Assembly: GCA_013397695.1 (NCBI GenBank)
Contig: VYZI01000050.1
Location: 2,062,314-2,126,313 of the forward strand
Source of the DNA: Centropus unirufus
Taxonomy: Eukaryota > Chordata > Aves > Cuculiformes > Centropidae
DNA: 64,000 nt
Direction: 5' to 3'
Below, one piece after another: positions 61,795 through 64,000 of this stretch (positions are counted from its first letter, which is position 1; each line of letters opens with the position of its first letter). The notes beneath the pieces are model-generated. The model did no database searches. It had not been told where the DNA came from and saw nothing but the letters and a program-made list of their open reading frames with translations. The position numbers and the translations under genes are program-made.

Positions 61795-62210
61795 TCACAG
61801 AGTCTCAAAATAGTTGAGGTTGGAAGGTTATCTCTGAGGATCATCTGGCCCAACTCCTTGCTCAAGCAGAGCCACCTAAAGCAGGTGGTCCAGAGCCATG
61901 TCCAGATGGCTTTTGAATATTTCCAAGGATGGAGATTTTACAGCCTCTCTGGGCAACCTGGTCAAGGTTTCAGTTACCATCAAAGACACACAATGTTTCC
62001 TGAAGTTCAGGCAGAGCCTCCGTGTTTCATTTTTTGCCTGTTGCCTCCGGTCCTGTCATTGGCCACCACTGAAAAGAGCCTGGCCCCATCTTCTTTACAC
62101 CCTCCCTTCAGGTGTTTGTATGCATTGATAAGATTCACCGAACCTCGCTTCTCCAGGCTGAACTGTACCGCTTCTCTCATCCTTTTATGATATGACAGAT
62201 GCTGCAGTCC
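61795..62210 (-). mobile_element. CR1 LINE, 3' part with ORF2 C-terminus
   Basis: Tail decayed to TCACAGAGTCTCAAAATAG, followed by the usual 'ttgaggttggaagg' block. On the minus strand, from about 62210, it reads GLQHLSYHKRMREAVQFSLEK, LINAYKHLKGGCKEDGARLFSV and DRTGGN, clear CR1 ORF2 C-terminal motifs. Frame breaks follow downstream. The minus open frame continues upstream of 62210 for about 135 codons into unrelated sequence, which I read as chance read-through, not part of the LINE. Confidence 0.95.
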
Positions 62211-64000
62211 CTGCCTTCCTGGAGAAAATTCTTCAGCAGCAGCAAAGATGTGCTGTTTGAGCCTTTCTATTTCTTGTTTATCTAAGACATGCAAAACTCC
62301 AGAAGCCCACTTTCTGCTTCTGCTAGCTACGCAGTTGTGTTTACTTCTCATGTAGCATGTCACAGGGTGACAGGGCACGCATACCACTTTCTCAAAGAGG
62401 CTGTTATTTCCAGTATGTTGCACCTTCTTATCAAATATATCTGAAGGAAAGTGCGTCATTTCTTTGCTTATGGGTTTAAAAAAATCCTGCAGTGATGAAG
62501 AAGAAAACTCACTACTGTATTCGGTGAATTTATGGTTAGTGAAAGAGACTGTAGTGTTTTGCCTGATGGAGAAATTTTTGGCAGGTATTTTTGCCTCCAC
62601 ATTCTGAGTAAAAGATATTTGCAAACTAACAGGAACAAATGGTCCTATCTTTTAGATTATTTATGAATGTACCTAATGTTAAGGGAATTTAGGTGTATGA
62701 GTGTACTTAAACATCTAGACCAGGAGAAGAGCAAAGCCAGCTAAACCAGCTAGTAAGGCTATCACTGAGAATAGGTGGTGTCTCTGAACAGTCTAGAATT
62801 AGCATAGCCTAAACCAGATTGAAAGCAGGGCCTGTCCTTTTAATAAGTGTTTGCCTTGTGACTCACATCATCAGGGCCCTCACCTCTAAATGAAGCTTTT
62901 CAGACTGAAGCTGTTGAGGTGCTATTACTAATAATAGTATGAGGGGTCATACCACACAGGGGTAGATATGTACCTAGTAGTTGCTGCAGTGTAATAGGGT
63001 GTAACCAGCTCCAAAGGGGCTCTGGACAAGTTCCACCTCAATAGAGCTTGAGCTGCTCTCCACCGCTCTTTCAGATTGCATCTAAGCACTCCTCCCTGGA
63101 ACAAAGTCCTCAGGCACTTCTCCGCTTCAAAGCTCTCCTGGGATAATAAGAATGAACAAACGCTTTGTCGTATATGTTGGAAGAAAGAAAGCAGACGCGT
63201 CTATCTAGTATGAGGCTCCTTTTAAATAGAAGATTTTTCCAGAATCTTTCAGCTATGTTCAGTCTTCCTGCAGTTATTCCTTGGCTATTTCTTGTGGTAG
63301 CTCTGACAAATTCATGGTTGTATCACTATTAATTCACTTTGGACCCACAGAGCAATTCCACCTGCAAAGTGACTAGATCTGCTTATGCCGAGTCTTCCTA
63401 GTCTTGCTTTGCCAGTTTATGGAGCAGGGAAGAGACCCAAAAGCAGCATTAAAACTTCATGGTGTGCCCTGTAATCTGGGAACAGCTACAGCTCTGGCAG
63501 CTCATAAACTGCTCCATAATGTGCTAGAGAGGTTTGTTACTCCCAGCATCTGGGGAGACTCTTCAGATGAATCTTCCTATTTCTTTCCCTCTTTGCCTGA
63601 GCAAGCACAGTTACTGCAATGACAGGCGTGATGGTATTTTGTAAGTGAAACAAAGGGAAGCCAGCTTTCTTCACCGGCTTCCACACAGTCTTGGTGAGGT
63701 CCCCATGAGACAGGGAGAAACCAAGTGCACTCCATTGCATCTGCACTGTCCTGAAGACATTCTGGCAGTCCTGAGAGAAAAGGAAAATAATTAGTCCTTG
63801 TTTTCTCACTGATCTTAATTTCTGTGATGTAAGATAACAGCAAAAGAAAATAGTTTACAAACAAAATAAGCAGTTGGAAAGAGGGGAAGTGAAAAAGAGA
63901 AATCTGCATTTGGGATACTGCCACCATTCCCTTTCTGGGTGTAGCTGGGCTGCAGTGGGCAACACAGAGCAGGAGATAAATCGAATAACTAAACAAGGAG
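62211..64000. other. Unique non-coding stretch
   Basis: No gene or further repeat recognised. Two minus frames at the end (63537-63809 and 63577-63996) overlap in different frames and match nothing I know. Confidence 0.55.

Noticed and set aside
62007..62624. Minus-strand open frame of 205 codons
   Set aside because: Its C-terminal third is CR1 ORF2 and the upstream part is unrelated sequence that happens to stay open.
1..64000. tRNA genes, CRISPR arrays, bacterial operons
   Set aside because: None found by eye: no cloverleaf with intact A and B boxes, no regular spaced repeats, and the sequence is vertebrate in character.

Overview
The window is vertebrate nuclear DNA and almost certainly avian. 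The deciding evidence is a set of CR1 LINE fragments, several ending in the octamer-type CR1 3' tail (ATTCTATG or ATTCTGTG variants) and several keeping readable pieces of the CR1 ORF2 C-terminus. There is no sign of a bacterial, viral or plasmid gene layout: no dense coding, no operons, no ribosome binding sites. I cannot name the species. The CR1 copies are all truncated and diverged, so this looks like old, quiet sequence.

I find no protein-coding gene that I can support. The longest open frames are either antisense or read-through of CR1 (7544-8110, 62007-62624) or lie in GC-richer patches where stop codons are rare (33938-34651). The best exon-like object is 38223-38501: an acceptor, an open 279-nt frame and a donor, with no recognisable homology. 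The window is best read as a gene desert or the inside of a very large intron.

Layout: 1-304 is unique sequence with a 5S-rRNA-like box and a UUCG hairpin beside a 98-base assembly gap (305-402). 403-7439 is unique DNA with one very old CR1 relic (about 3236-3345). 7440-8325 is the largest CR1 copy (minus). 8326-15050 is unique sequence including a GC-richer, possibly conserved stretch (12840-14280) and a purine tract (14399-14556). 15051-26889 holds two more CR1 copies and several decayed archosaur-type palindromic repeats. 26890-30660 is a compositionally distinct block rich in CACA/TGTG, with a perfect CRE palindrome and a 12-bp-arm hairpin; I could not assign it. 30661-46440 is mostly unique, with a GC-rich patch at 34260-34700. 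46441-64000 carries CR1 pieces at 46441, 52550 and 61795 and further ancient repeats.

Of seven CR1 pieces, five lie on the minus strand. Two copies of another ancient amniote repeat (16864-16945 and 53884-53973) lie on the plus strand.
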